Positions 1 through 6,743 of a stretch of DNA of 11,263 nucleotides are shown here, piece after piece (position 1 is the stretch's first letter; each line of letters starts with the position of its first letter). Below the pieces are notes generated by a model, which ran no database searches, had not been told where the DNA came from, and worked only from the letters and a program-made list of their open reading frames with translations. Source of the DNA: JBDNJM01 sp041687755 (GTDB taxonomy: Bacteria; Planctomycetota; UBA1135; GCA-002686595); assembly GCA_041687755.1 (NCBI GenBank), contig JBDNJM010000176.1:1-11263 (forward strand). The letters run 5' to 3'. Both the position numbers and the translations under genes were made by a program.

Positions 1-257
1 GGTATCCTGCTGCTTCACCTGGAGCGCTCCTTCGGTTGGTGGTGCGGTGTCTTCGTAACCACCCGTCTACCAGCCCGAAGCGAGCGTTTCCAGGTACTTC
101 ACGCTCTGGGCAGGCACGGCTTGACGCTGGATCTAGGACTAACACCTCCAGCAGCTGGCAAATGTTGCTGACTGGAGTCCAATCGAGCGCAAAGGCAGCA
201 TGAACCCCGCGATTCCACCATGCTCAGCTATCCCCTGACCGACCAACCGGCATAGCT
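1..257. other. Left-edge stretch without a recognisable gene
   Basis: No gene is recognised here. The plus frame starting at base 1 is open to a TGA at 169-171 (56 codons) and could be the tail of a gene entering from the left, but its translation has no motif I know. The other frames are broken by frequent stops. Base composition is less GC-biased than the genes to the right, and the stretch runs into an ArsC remnant, so decayed or rearranged DNA is the simplest reading. Confidence 0.4.
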
Positions 258-404
258 GGAGATCGGGTCGGCGGTGCAGCAGGAGCCGACACCGCCCTGG
301 TCGCCCATCCAGAGCTGCTCCAGCGCCCCATCCTCGTTGTGGGTGAACGCGCAGCGATCGGCCGGCCCAACAAGCTGGCTCTCGCGCTTCTGGGAACCGA
401 CTAG
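258..404 (+). pseudogene. ArsC-family (arsenate reductase-like) C-terminal remnant
   Basis: Reading in the frame that ends at the TAG at 402-404, bases 285-404 encode ADTALVAHPELLQRPILVV followed by GERAAIGRPNKLALALLGTD. This matches the end of ArsC/Spx-family proteins, whose C-terminus carries an HPxLxxRPIVV segment followed by (A/V)(I/V)GRP and a short leucine-rich helix. The ArsC N-terminus, with its CxxS/CxxC-type active site, is missing. The same frame hits a TGA at 201, and I found no ArsC-like sequence in the neighbouring frames. Only about 40 of the usual 110-120 residues remain, so this is a broken gene without catalytic function. The left border is approximate. The family call rests on motif recall and not on a search. 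Confidence 0.55.
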
Positions 405-448
405 CACCCGGCCTCCGGGGCGGCGCCTCGCGAGCCCAAGCTGGACGC

Positions 449-931
449 ATGAGCCTCGAAGCCCATCTGCTCGCCCCGCCCGACGAAGAGTTCGAGGTCA
501 CCGGCCGCGGCCTCCAGCGCCGCTTCTGGGCGCGCGGGCTGTCCGGCCTGAACTGGCGCGACGCGTTCTACCCCCTGGTCTCGCTGCACCTGCGACCGGC
601 CGGTTCTGCGGTAACCGATGCAGAGCTCGAGCTGGTGCTCGAATACCGCTCCGAAGCCGACGACCCGCTCGTGCTGTGCATCAGACTCGTTCCGCGCGCG
701 CCCGCCGGCACCTGCTCGCCCGACAGCCTCGACGCACTGATCGCGCGCCTCGCCGCCGAGCCCGGGCTGTTCGCGCCGCTGCTCACGCTCGACTTGGGCG
801 ACGCGCTCGCGCCCGGCACGATCTGCCGCGAAGTCGGCCCGGGGCTGCTGGCAGCCGACGTAGCGCGCCCCACGGCCAGCGCGCCGCTCCTGCGCCTGGC
901 CCAGCGCTTCCGCACGCGGCTCGCGGTCTAG
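449..931 (+). CDS. Hypothetical protein, 160 aa
   Basis: I do not recognise this protein. Coding is supported by consistent GC-ending codons over 160 codons, an ATG start and a protein-like composition. It begins MSLEAHLLAPPDEEFEV, with no signal peptide and no membrane segment. The middle alternates charged and hydrophobic residues (AELELVLEYRSEADDPLVLC), as in a small mixed alpha/beta cytoplasmic domain, and the C-terminus is an Arg-rich helix (LLRLAQRFRTRLAV). No Cys/His metal site or nucleotide-binding loop is visible. No Shine-Dalgarno site stands before the ATG. It is convergent with the DUF819 gene, with a single base between the two stop codons, so neither gene has room for a terminator outside the other's coding sequence. 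The ArsC remnant 45 bases upstream suggests it survived next to a decayed neighbour. Confidence 0.7.
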   Translation: MSLEAHLLAPPDEEFEVTGRGLQRRFWARGLSGLNWRDAFYPLVSLHLRPAGSAVTDAELELVLEYRSEADDPLVLCIRLVPRAPAGTCSPDSLDALIARLAAEPGLFAPLLTLDLGDALAPGTICREVGPGLLAADVARPTASAPLLRLAQRFRTRLAV

Positions 932-932
932 C

Positions 933-2159
933 TCAGGCCAGCCAGGCGGCCACGGCGAACCCGGCGAGGTTGCCGAGGGCCGTGCCCAGGGAACCGACCA
1001 GAATCGAGGGCAGCACGAGGTCGTCGCGCCCTAGCGCGCGGGCCAGAGCCAGCGCCGAGGTCCCGCCGCCGACGTTCGCCTGACTCGCGACCGAAGCGGT
1101 GGCCGCGTCGATGCGCAGCAGCCGCGCCGCCCCAAAGGTCAGCGCGCCGTGCACCAACAGCGCCACCGACACGAACAGCAGCAGCACGCCGCCGAGGCTG
1201 CCGAGCCGCACGAGCTGGGAGACGTCGCACAGGGCGCCGATCACCGCGAGAAAGACCAGCACGCTGAACATCCCGAGCGGGCGCGGCGCGGCCATCCGCT
1301 GGATCGCAGGCACCTGCGCCAGGACGATCGCAAAGATCGAGAGCTGCAGCGTCGAAGAGCCGAGCAGCGGCACGTGCGGCGCGATCCAATCGCCCGAGAT
1401 CCGCGCCAGGTGCAGCGCAAACAGCCCGAGGCCTAAAGCCAAGGCAAGGTCGATCGGGCCGACGCGCTTCGCGTCGGGATCGACGAAGGGCGGCGGGGCA
1501 CCGTTCGGCTCGGCGTTCTTCGCCACCTTGCCCGCGCCGAACAGCCGCGGCACCAGCGCTCCGAGAATCATCCAGACCGTCGTCATCGCCGCGTCCACGA
1601 CCGTCGCGCCCACATAGAGCGCGTTGTCCCCCGCCGGCACGCCGTACTCGATCGCAACGGCGTTGTAGTTGGCGCTGCCGCCGATGTACGTGCCCACAAA
1701 CATGCCGCCGAGCGCGTGTCCGTACTCACCGAAGCGCTCCGGCCCGCCCACGACCCACATGCCGCACAGCACGCCGAGCACCGTGCCGACCGCGCCGACG
1801 AGGAACAGCGTCAGCATCGGCCCACCCGCCCTGCGGATGCTGCGCAAGTCCACGCCCAGCAGCAGCCAGAAGATCGCGAGCGGCGCGAGGTCTCCGAAGA
1901 CGACGTCGTAGAGCCCGCCGTCGTTGCCGTAGGTCGGGATCAGCCCCAGATTGGCCGCGAGGGCGGCCAGCACGATCACCGTCAGCGCAGAGCCCAGCCC
2001 GCGCAGTAACGTGCGTCGGCAGAGCACCTCCGCGATCGCCACGAGGAACGCCAAGGCCGCCAACAGCACCAAAGGCTCGTGCAGTAACGGCAGGGCCTGG
2101 GCAAGCTCGGCGACGGACTCGTCCGCCTGCAAGGCGCTCAATGTGGGCGTACTGGGCAT
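933..2159 (-). CDS. DUF819 family integral membrane protein
   Basis: This 408-residue protein is dominated by hydrophobic segments (roughly residues 28-46, 55-75, 90-104, 113-137, 180-207, 236-252, 268-284, 296-312, 322-348 and 382-406). It should therefore sit in the inner membrane with about ten passes. Two motifs identify the DUF819 family: GTYIGGSANYNAVA near residues 156-169, and ASQANVGGGTSAL near 358-370 followed by ILVGSLGTALGNLAGF near 386-401. A soluble Pro/Asp-rich loop (about 208-235) separates the halves. The family has no firmly established function; a transport role is plausible from topology but unproven. I chose the ATG at 2159: the frame stays open upstream to 2432, but that part is Arg-rich, lies antisense to the first lipoprotein gene and does not resemble the family. 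The gene is divergent from the lipoprotein cluster across about 100 bases, with no clear promoter or Shine-Dalgarno site of its own. Confidence 0.88.
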   Translation of the reverse strand: MPSTPTLSALQADESVAELAQALPLLHEPLVLLAALAFLVAIAEVLCRRTLLRGLGSALTVIVLAALAANLGLIPTYGNDGGLYDVVFGDLAPLAIFWLLLGVDLRSIRRAGGPMLTLFLVGAVGTVLGVLCGMWVVGGPERFGEYGHALGGMFVGTYIGGSANYNAVAIEYGVPAGDNALYVGATVVDAAMTTVWMILGALVPRLFGAGKVAKNAEPNGAPPPFVDPDAKRVGPIDLALALGLGLFALHLARISGDWIAPHVPLLGSSTLQLSIFAIVLAQVPAIQRMAAPRPLGMFSVLVFLAVIGALCDVSQLVRLGSLGGVLLLFVSVALLVHGALTFGAARLLRIDAATASVASQANVGGGTSALALARALGRDDLVLPSILVGSLGTALGNLAGFAVAAWLA

Positions 2160-2204
2160 GGGGCGGGTCGTGGGATAGGTCGCGCCACCCAGCGCTTTAG
2201 GGCG

Positions 2205-2213
2205 TGCTAGCCT
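2205..2213 (+). promoter_or_regulatory. Extended -10-like promoter motif before lipoprotein gene 1
   Basis: TGCTAGCCT has the layout of an extended -10 element (TG, one base, then TAGCCT). It lies in cgtgctagcctgcgg, which recurs with one mismatch before gene 2 (from 3718). No -35 hexamer is evident at the normal spacing. Initiation here would give a leader of roughly 40 bases to the ATG at 2263. The assignment is inferred from position and recurrence. Confidence 0.4.
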
Positions 2214-2262
2214 GCGGTCGTCTCGCGGAAGTGCGAGCTTATCGCCAGTGCTCCGCCACGCC

Positions 2263-3690
2263 ATGCCGACCCGACGAATCCCCCAGCCGCGACTGCGACG
2301 CTCAGCCGCTGCCCTCGCCGCGTGCTGCGCCCTCCTCGCGTCGTGCGGCACCGATCCCGGCCCCCAGGTTCCCGCGGCGCGCCAGGTCTCCGCCGACGGT
2401 CGGCCCAATCTGATCCTCGTTTCGATCGACACTCTGCGCGCCGACCGCCTCGGTGCCTACGGGCACGATCGCGACACCTCGCCGACGCTGGACGCCCTGA
2501 GCAAACGCGGTCTGCTGTTCGAAAACGCGTTCAGCACCGCGCCCTGGACCCTGCTATCGCACCTCTCAATGCTGACCGGCCTGTACGTGGACCAACACGG
2601 CGTGCGCGACGGCGAACACGGCCTGAGTCTCGAGACGGTCACGCTCGCCGAACGCCTGTCCGAGGCCGGCTACGACACCGCGGGCTTCTACTTCGAGAGC
2701 TGGATCCACCCGCGCTACGGCTTCGCGCGCGGCTTCGATGTGTTCGCGCCCCACGGGGACGTGGTCGAAGCGGAAGCGCACCTCGACGAGTACTTCATAG
2801 ACCGCGACAGCGAACAGCCGCTGTTCCTGTTCCTGCACCTGTTCGACGTCCACATCCCCTCGCTCAACCGTCCCGAGGCGTTGCTCTACGAGCCGCCGGA
2901 CGAGTACGCGCGCCGGTATCGGGCCGACGCCCCGGACGTCTTCGCGCCGGGCGACGCGGCCGCGTTCTGGAACCTGGAGAAGCGCGCGACCGAGGACCAG
3001 TACGACGCGATCCGCGCCCTCTACGACGGCGGGATCCGGTACACGGACGACCGCCTCGCCGTGCTGCTCGAGTCCTGGCGCGCGTCGGGCCTGCTCGACA
3101 ACGCCCTGTTGGTCGTCACTTCCGACCACGGCGAGGGCCTCGGCCTGCGCCGCGGCAAGCTGCCCGGACACGGCGGCCTGTTCCAGGAGGGCCTGCGCGT
3201 TCCGATGATCGTCACCCTGCCCGACGGCAGCCGCGCCGGCGAGCGTCTCGACCACGCCGTATCGACCATTGACCTCGCGCCAACCCTCCTACGGGCCGCC
3301 GGCGCCGCGGCAGCCGAGCTGCCCGGCTTCGACCTGCTCGCCGGCCCGCGCCCGCCGGGCGAGTTGATCCGCGCCCGCAACGCCGATCTGCTGGCCGTGA
3401 TCCGCTGGCCCCAGAAGCTCGTCGGCCGCAGCGAAGGCTTCGCGCCGGTCGAAGATCGCTCCGGCTGGAACGAGCGCCTCGACCTCGACCCGACCGGCTC
3501 GGAGCTGCTGCTCGCCGAAGACGACCCCCAGGCGTTCCGCGAGCTGCGCGAGAACCTGAACCAGGCCATCACCGCAGAACTCGCCGCGCCGGACGCGATC
3601 GCCCACACGCCGCAGCCCGTCAGGGAACTCGATGGCTTAGAGGCCGACCGCCTGCGCGCCCTGGGCTACGCCGAAGAGACCGATCACTAG
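2263..3690 (+). CDS. Sulfatase-fold lipoprotein 1 (alkaline phosphatase superfamily)
   Basis: A 475-residue secreted lipoprotein. An Arg-rich start (MPTRRIPQPRLRR) and a hydrophobic stretch end in the lipobox LLASC, with C28 the likely lipidated residue. The catalytic domain starts at residue 48. D56 in LILVSIDTLRADRLG and D288-H289 in VTSDHGEG are the expected metal ligands, and H197 (DVH) and H303 (GHGG) are further likely active-site residues. The sulfatase signature is replaced by STAPWTLLSHLSMLTG. Aligned on the LTG end, the Cys/Ser of CxPxR falls on T96 and the Arg on H100. A formylglycine sulfatase is therefore unlikely; a Thr-nucleophile phosphatase, phosphodiesterase or phosphotransferase is more probable, as in LtaS-type enzymes. 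The substrate is unknown. It ends with the LRALGY motif common in this superfamily. A GTG at 2248 is an alternative start; the ATG at 2263 gives a cleaner signal peptide. It is the first of three tandem paralogues. Confidence 0.9.
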   Translation: MPTRRIPQPRLRRSAAALAACCALLASCGTDPGPQVPAARQVSADGRPNLILVSIDTLRADRLGAYGHDRDTSPTLDALSKRGLLFENAFSTAPWTLLSHLSMLTGLYVDQHGVRDGEHGLSLETVTLAERLSEAGYDTAGFYFESWIHPRYGFARGFDVFAPHGDVVEAEAHLDEYFIDRDSEQPLFLFLHLFDVHIPSLNRPEALLYEPPDEYARRYRADAPDVFAPGDAAAFWNLEKRATEDQYDAIRALYDGGIRYTDDRLAVLLESWRASGLLDNALLVVTSDHGEGLGLRRGKLPGHGGLFQEGLRVPMIVTLPDGSRAGERLDHAVSTIDLAPTLLRAAGAAAAELPGFDLLAGPRPPGELIRARNADLLAVIRWPQKLVGRSEGFAPVEDRSGWNERLDLDPTGSELLLAEDDPQAFRELRENLNQAITAELAAPDAIAHTPQPVRELDGLEADRLRALGYAEETDH

Positions 3691-3697
3691 GGCCCCG

Positions 3698-3720
3698 GCG
3701 GGCGAGCTTCCGTCGCCCGT
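3698..3720 (+). other. Small hairpin between lipoprotein genes 1 and 2
   Basis: The arms cgggcga (3699-3705) and tcgcccg (3713-3719) are perfectly complementary around the 7-base loop gcttccg, with a possible extra G-U pair at 3698/3720. The hairpin begins 8 bases after the stop of gene 1 and overlaps the start of the next promoter-like motif. No T-run follows, so it is at best a weak attenuator or 3'-end stabiliser for gene 1. Confidence 0.3.
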
Positions 3721-3728
3721 GCTAGCCT
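3720..3728 (+). promoter_or_regulatory. Extended -10-like promoter motif before lipoprotein gene 2
   Basis: TGCTAGCCT again, inside cgtgctagcctccgg, differing at one base from the 15-base block before gene 1. It would give a leader of about 30 bases to the ATG at 3767. Recurrence at a similar distance before two paralogues suggests a duplicated promoter, so gene 2 can probably be transcribed independently of gene 1. There is no copy before gene 3. Confidence 0.4.
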
Positions 3729-3766
3729 CCGGCGATCGAGACCGCCGGCCCCCTCCGGATCCCACC

Positions 3767-5176
3767 ATGCCCTTCGACCGACTACCCCCGCTCGCGCTCC
3801 TGGCGCTTCTGGGAGCCTGCGGCCCGTCCGACCCGAGCCCCGCGGACCGCTCGAATGGCACGGCGCCCTCCGCGCGCCCGAACCTGATCCTCGTATCGAT
3901 CGACACCCTGCGCGCCGACCGTCTCGGCGCCTATGGCCACGACCGGGACACCTCTCCGAACCTCGACGCGCTGGCCGACCGCGGCCTCCTGTTCGAGCAG
4001 TGCTACAGCACGTCGCCGTGGACGCTGACCTCGCACCTGTCGATGCTGACCGGCCTGTACATCGACCAGCACGGGGTCCGCGACGGGTCAGGCGCTCTCG
4101 ACGAGGACATCGCGCCCCTCGCCCAGCGCCTCAGCGACGCGGGCTACGACACGGCCGGCTTCTACTTCCAGGGCTGGATCCACCCCCGACACGGGTTCGA
4201 TCGCGGCTTTGACCTGTTCGTCCCCCACCGCGACGTCGTCAGCGCCCAGGCGAACCTCGCGGCCTTCCTCGACGATCGCGACAGCGAACGCCCCCTGTTC
4301 CTGTTCCTGCACTTGTTCGACGTCCACAGCCCCGGCCTCACCCAGAAGCAGAGGCTGATCTACGACCCGCCGGACGAGTTCGCGCGACGCTACCGACAGG
4401 ACGCCCCGGACCTGTTCGAGGCCGGCGACGCCCGCGTCATGTGGGAGAACCTCAAGCGCCCCACCGAGGACCAGTACGACGCGATCCGCGCGCTCTACGA
4501 CGGCGGCATCCGCTACACCGATGAGCGCATGGGCGAGCTGTTCGACGACTGGCGCGCGCGCGGGCTGCTCGACAACGCCCTGCTCGCGGTGACGTCCGAC
4601 CACGGCGAGAGCCTCGGCCTGCGCAGCACCCAGCTGGACGGGCACGGCAACCTGATGCAGGAGGGCCTGCGCGTGCCGCTGATCCTGACGCTGCCCGACG
4701 GCTCCCGTGCCGGTGAACGCATCGCGCCGCCGGTCGCCTCCATTGACCTCGCGCCGACCTTTCTGCGCGTCGCCGGGGCCACGGCCGACGACCTGCCCGG
4801 CTTCGACCTGATCTCTGGAGAGCGCCCGGCCGAAGCCCTCATCCGCGCCCGCCACGCCGACAAGCTCGCGCTCATCCTCTGGCCTGCGAAGAGCGTCGGC
4901 CCGGTCGAGACCTTCGGTCCCCTGCGCCACAAGGCCGGCTGGTCGGTGCAGCTTGAGCAGGACCCCGCCGGCCGAGATCGCATCGGCGCGGCGAACCGCC
5001 TCGAAGACTTCACGCGCCTGCGCAGCGCGGTCAACACAGCGCTGCTCGGGGAGCTCAGCAGCTCCGAACGAATCGCCTTCGAATCCGCTCAGGCGCCCGA
5101 GATCGACGAGGACGACGCGGAGATGCTCCGCGCGCTGGGCTACGCGGAGGAGACAGCCGCCGCCCGCGACGAGTAG
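3767..5176 (+). CDS. Sulfatase-fold lipoprotein 2 (alkaline phosphatase superfamily)
   Basis: A paralogue of the preceding gene, 469 residues. The signal peptide is short (MPFDRLPPLALLALLGAC), with lipobox LLGAC and C18 lipidated. Domain order and active-site positions match copy 1: D46 in VSIDTLRADR, T86 in STSPWTLTSH as the nucleophile position with H90 where sulfatases have Arg, HLFDVH, D278-H279 in TSDHGES, then LDGHGN and QEGLRVP. Over the 71 residues around the signature it differs from copy 1 at only about nine positions; the last 100 residues diverge much more. It differs from both siblings in GESLG instead of GEGLG and GHGN instead of GHGG, which could affect substrate fit. The ATG at 3767 is preferred over an upstream in-frame GTG at 3719, which overlaps the promoter-like motif and would place charged residues before the signal. 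No Shine-Dalgarno site is visible. Confidence 0.9.
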   Translation: MPFDRLPPLALLALLGACGPSDPSPADRSNGTAPSARPNLILVSIDTLRADRLGAYGHDRDTSPNLDALADRGLLFEQCYSTSPWTLTSHLSMLTGLYIDQHGVRDGSGALDEDIAPLAQRLSDAGYDTAGFYFQGWIHPRHGFDRGFDLFVPHRDVVSAQANLAAFLDDRDSERPLFLFLHLFDVHSPGLTQKQRLIYDPPDEFARRYRQDAPDLFEAGDARVMWENLKRPTEDQYDAIRALYDGGIRYTDERMGELFDDWRARGLLDNALLAVTSDHGESLGLRSTQLDGHGNLMQEGLRVPLILTLPDGSRAGERIAPPVASIDLAPTFLRVAGATADDLPGFDLISGERPAEALIRARHADKLALILWPAKSVGPVETFGPLRHKAGWSVQLEQDPAGRDRIGAANRLEDFTRLRSAVNTALLGELSSSERIAFESAQAPEIDEDDAEMLRALGYAEETAAARDE

Positions 5177-5178
5177 CG

Positions 5179-6606
5179 ATGCCCGCACCCGCCATGACGA
5201 ACCGCGGCTTTCGACGGGCCCTCGGCATCCTCGCCTTCGGTGCCCTGGCAGGCTGCGGCTCCGAAAGCGGCCAGGCCCCGCCGGCGACAGCGCGCGTGCT
5301 CGACCCGCGCCCGGACCTGATCCTGGTCTCGATCGACACCCTGCGCGCCGACCGCCTGGGCACCTACGGCCACGACCGCGACACCTCGCCCAACCTGGAT
5401 GCGCTCGCGCGCGCCGGCATCCAGTTCGAGCACGCCTACAGCACCGCGCCCTGGACGCTGGTCTCGCACCTCTCGATGCTCACCGGCCTGTACGTCGACC
5501 AGCACGGGGTGCGCGAAGGCGACCAGGCCCTGCATGAGGACATCCGCCCGCTGGCCCAGCGGCTCTCGGAAGCCGGCTACGACACGGCCGGCTTCTACTA
5601 CGAGGGCTGGATCCACCCGCGCCACGGCTTCGCGCGCGGCTTTGACCTGTTCGTCCCGCACAAGAACGTCGTCGAGGCCGAGGTCCACCTGCACGAGTTC
5701 CTGGACGAGCGCGAGAGCGACGCGCCGCTGTTCGTGTTCCTGCACCTGTTCGACGTCCACACCGCCCGTTTCCTGCCGGACCAGCCGCTGCTCTACGACT
5801 CCCCGGACGCGTTCGCGCGGCGCTACCGCCAGGACGCACCCGACTTGTTCGTGGCCGGCGACCCCAAAAGGCTCTGGAACCTCGAGCAGCAGGCCACCGA
5901 GGAGCAGTACGACGCAATCCGCGCGCTGTACGACGGCGCCCTCCGCTTCACCGACGAACGCCTGGGCGCGCTGCTCACCGACTGGTCCGAGCGCGGCCTG
6001 CTCGACCGCGCGCTGCTGGCCGTGACCTCCGACCACGGCGAGGGCCTAGGCCTGCGCGACGGCCTGCTGCCCGGGCACGGCGGCTCGTTCCAGGAGGGCC
6101 TGCGGGTGCCGCTCATCCTGCGGTTGCCGGCTGGCTCGCCCGAGGGCTCACGCGGGGGCGAGCGCGTCGAGCCCGCGGTCTCGACGATCGACCTGGCACC
6201 GACCTTCTTGACGGCGGCCGGAGTGCCCGCGGATGACCTGCCGGGGTACGACCTGCTCGCAGGCCTTCGGCCGGTGGACAGCATCATCCGCGCACGCCAC
6301 AAGGGCCAGCTCACGCTGATCCGCTGGCCCAACAAGATAGTGGCCGTCGCGGACGACTACGCACCGGTCGAGAACTTGAGCGGCTGGTCGGTGCGCCTCG
6401 ACGAAGATCCAGCGGGGCTCAAGCTCTCGAGAGTGAGCACGGACCGCAAGCGCTTCCTCGGCCTGCGCCGTGAGCTCAACGCCCTGGTCGAGGCGGAGCT
6501 CGCCGGCCCCGGCCCGATCCGCTTCGACCCGTCCGCCGCCCCGCCCATGGGGTCCGCCGCCGCGGACCAGCTGCGCGCGCTCGGGTATACCGACGAGGTC
6601 GACTGA
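5179..6606 (+). CDS. Sulfatase-fold lipoprotein 3 (alkaline phosphatase superfamily)
   Basis: The third tandem paralogue, 475 residues, beginning 2 bases after the stop of copy 2 and so almost certainly co-transcribed and perhaps translationally coupled with it. Basic N-terminus, hydrophobic stretch and lipobox LAGC (C26). Active-site positions parallel the siblings: D53 in VSIDTLRADR, T93 in STAPWTLVSH with His at the old Arg position, DVH, D285-H286 in TSDHGEG, and GHGGSFQEGLRVP. A four-residue insertion (SPEGSRGGER in place of SRAGER) distinguishes it. It ends LRALGYTDEVD. A second ATG at 5194 gives an equally good lipoprotein signal, so the start is uncertain by five codons. Its TGA (6604-6606) is also the outermost triplet of the long palindrome that follows. 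Three copies at the outer membrane or periplasm suggest dosage or substrate specialisation; the substrate cannot be read from sequence. Confidence 0.9.
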   Translation: MPAPAMTNRGFRRALGILAFGALAGCGSESGQAPPATARVLDPRPDLILVSIDTLRADRLGTYGHDRDTSPNLDALARAGIQFEHAYSTAPWTLVSHLSMLTGLYVDQHGVREGDQALHEDIRPLAQRLSEAGYDTAGFYYEGWIHPRHGFARGFDLFVPHKNVVEAEVHLHEFLDERESDAPLFVFLHLFDVHTARFLPDQPLLYDSPDAFARRYRQDAPDLFVAGDPKRLWNLEQQATEEQYDAIRALYDGALRFTDERLGALLTDWSERGLLDRALLAVTSDHGEGLGLRDGLLPGHGGSFQEGLRVPLILRLPAGSPEGSRGGERVEPAVSTIDLAPTFLTAAGVPADDLPGYDLLAGLRPVDSIIRARHKGQLTLIRWPNKIVAVADDYAPVENLSGWSVRLDEDPAGLKLSRVSTDRKRFLGLRRELNALVEAELAGPGPIRFDPSAAPPMGSAAADQLRALGYTDEVD

Positions 6607-6743
6607 GTACGGAGCCAGGAACGATGCACACCTTTGCGTGCACTTTTGTGCCAGGTTCACCCTCTACCGCCCTTCGACCGTAGAGGGTGAACCTGGCACA
6701 AAAGTGCACGCAAAGGTGTGCATCGTTCCTGGCTCCGTACTCA
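6604..6743. repeat. Perfect 64-bp inverted repeat with 12-base loop, stop to stop
   Basis: Arms 6604-6667 and 6680-6743 are exact reverse complements, separated by cgcccttcgacc. The element fills the whole gap between two convergent genes, and its first and last three bases are their TGA codons. Each arm holds two related boxes, GAGCCAGGAAC (6612-6622) and GTGCCAGGTTC (6648-6658), and a small internal inverted pair TGCAC/GTGCA. The sequence is less GC-rich than its flanks. Transcribed from either side it would fold into a very long hairpin, so it probably ends both transcripts, although no T-run follows. Size, perfection and intergenic position resemble a REP/BIME-like or MITE-like element. 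I cannot confirm other genomic copies from this window. Confidence 0.9.

Noticed and set aside
2160..2432. Upstream in-frame extension of the DUF819 frame to 2432
   Set aside because: The added residues are Arg/Ala-rich, antisense to the lipoprotein gene, and unlike the family N-terminus; the ATG at 2159 gives a normal start.
4088..5188. Long minus-strand open frames opposite the three lipoprotein genes (also 2566-3255 and 5140-6036)
   Set aside because: They are antisense shadows caused by the GC-rich third positions of the real genes. They resemble each other only because the genes are paralogues.
2263..6606. The three paralogues as formylglycine sulfatases
   Set aside because: The CxPxR/SxPxR signature is absent in all three, and no formylglycine-generating enzyme gene is in the window.
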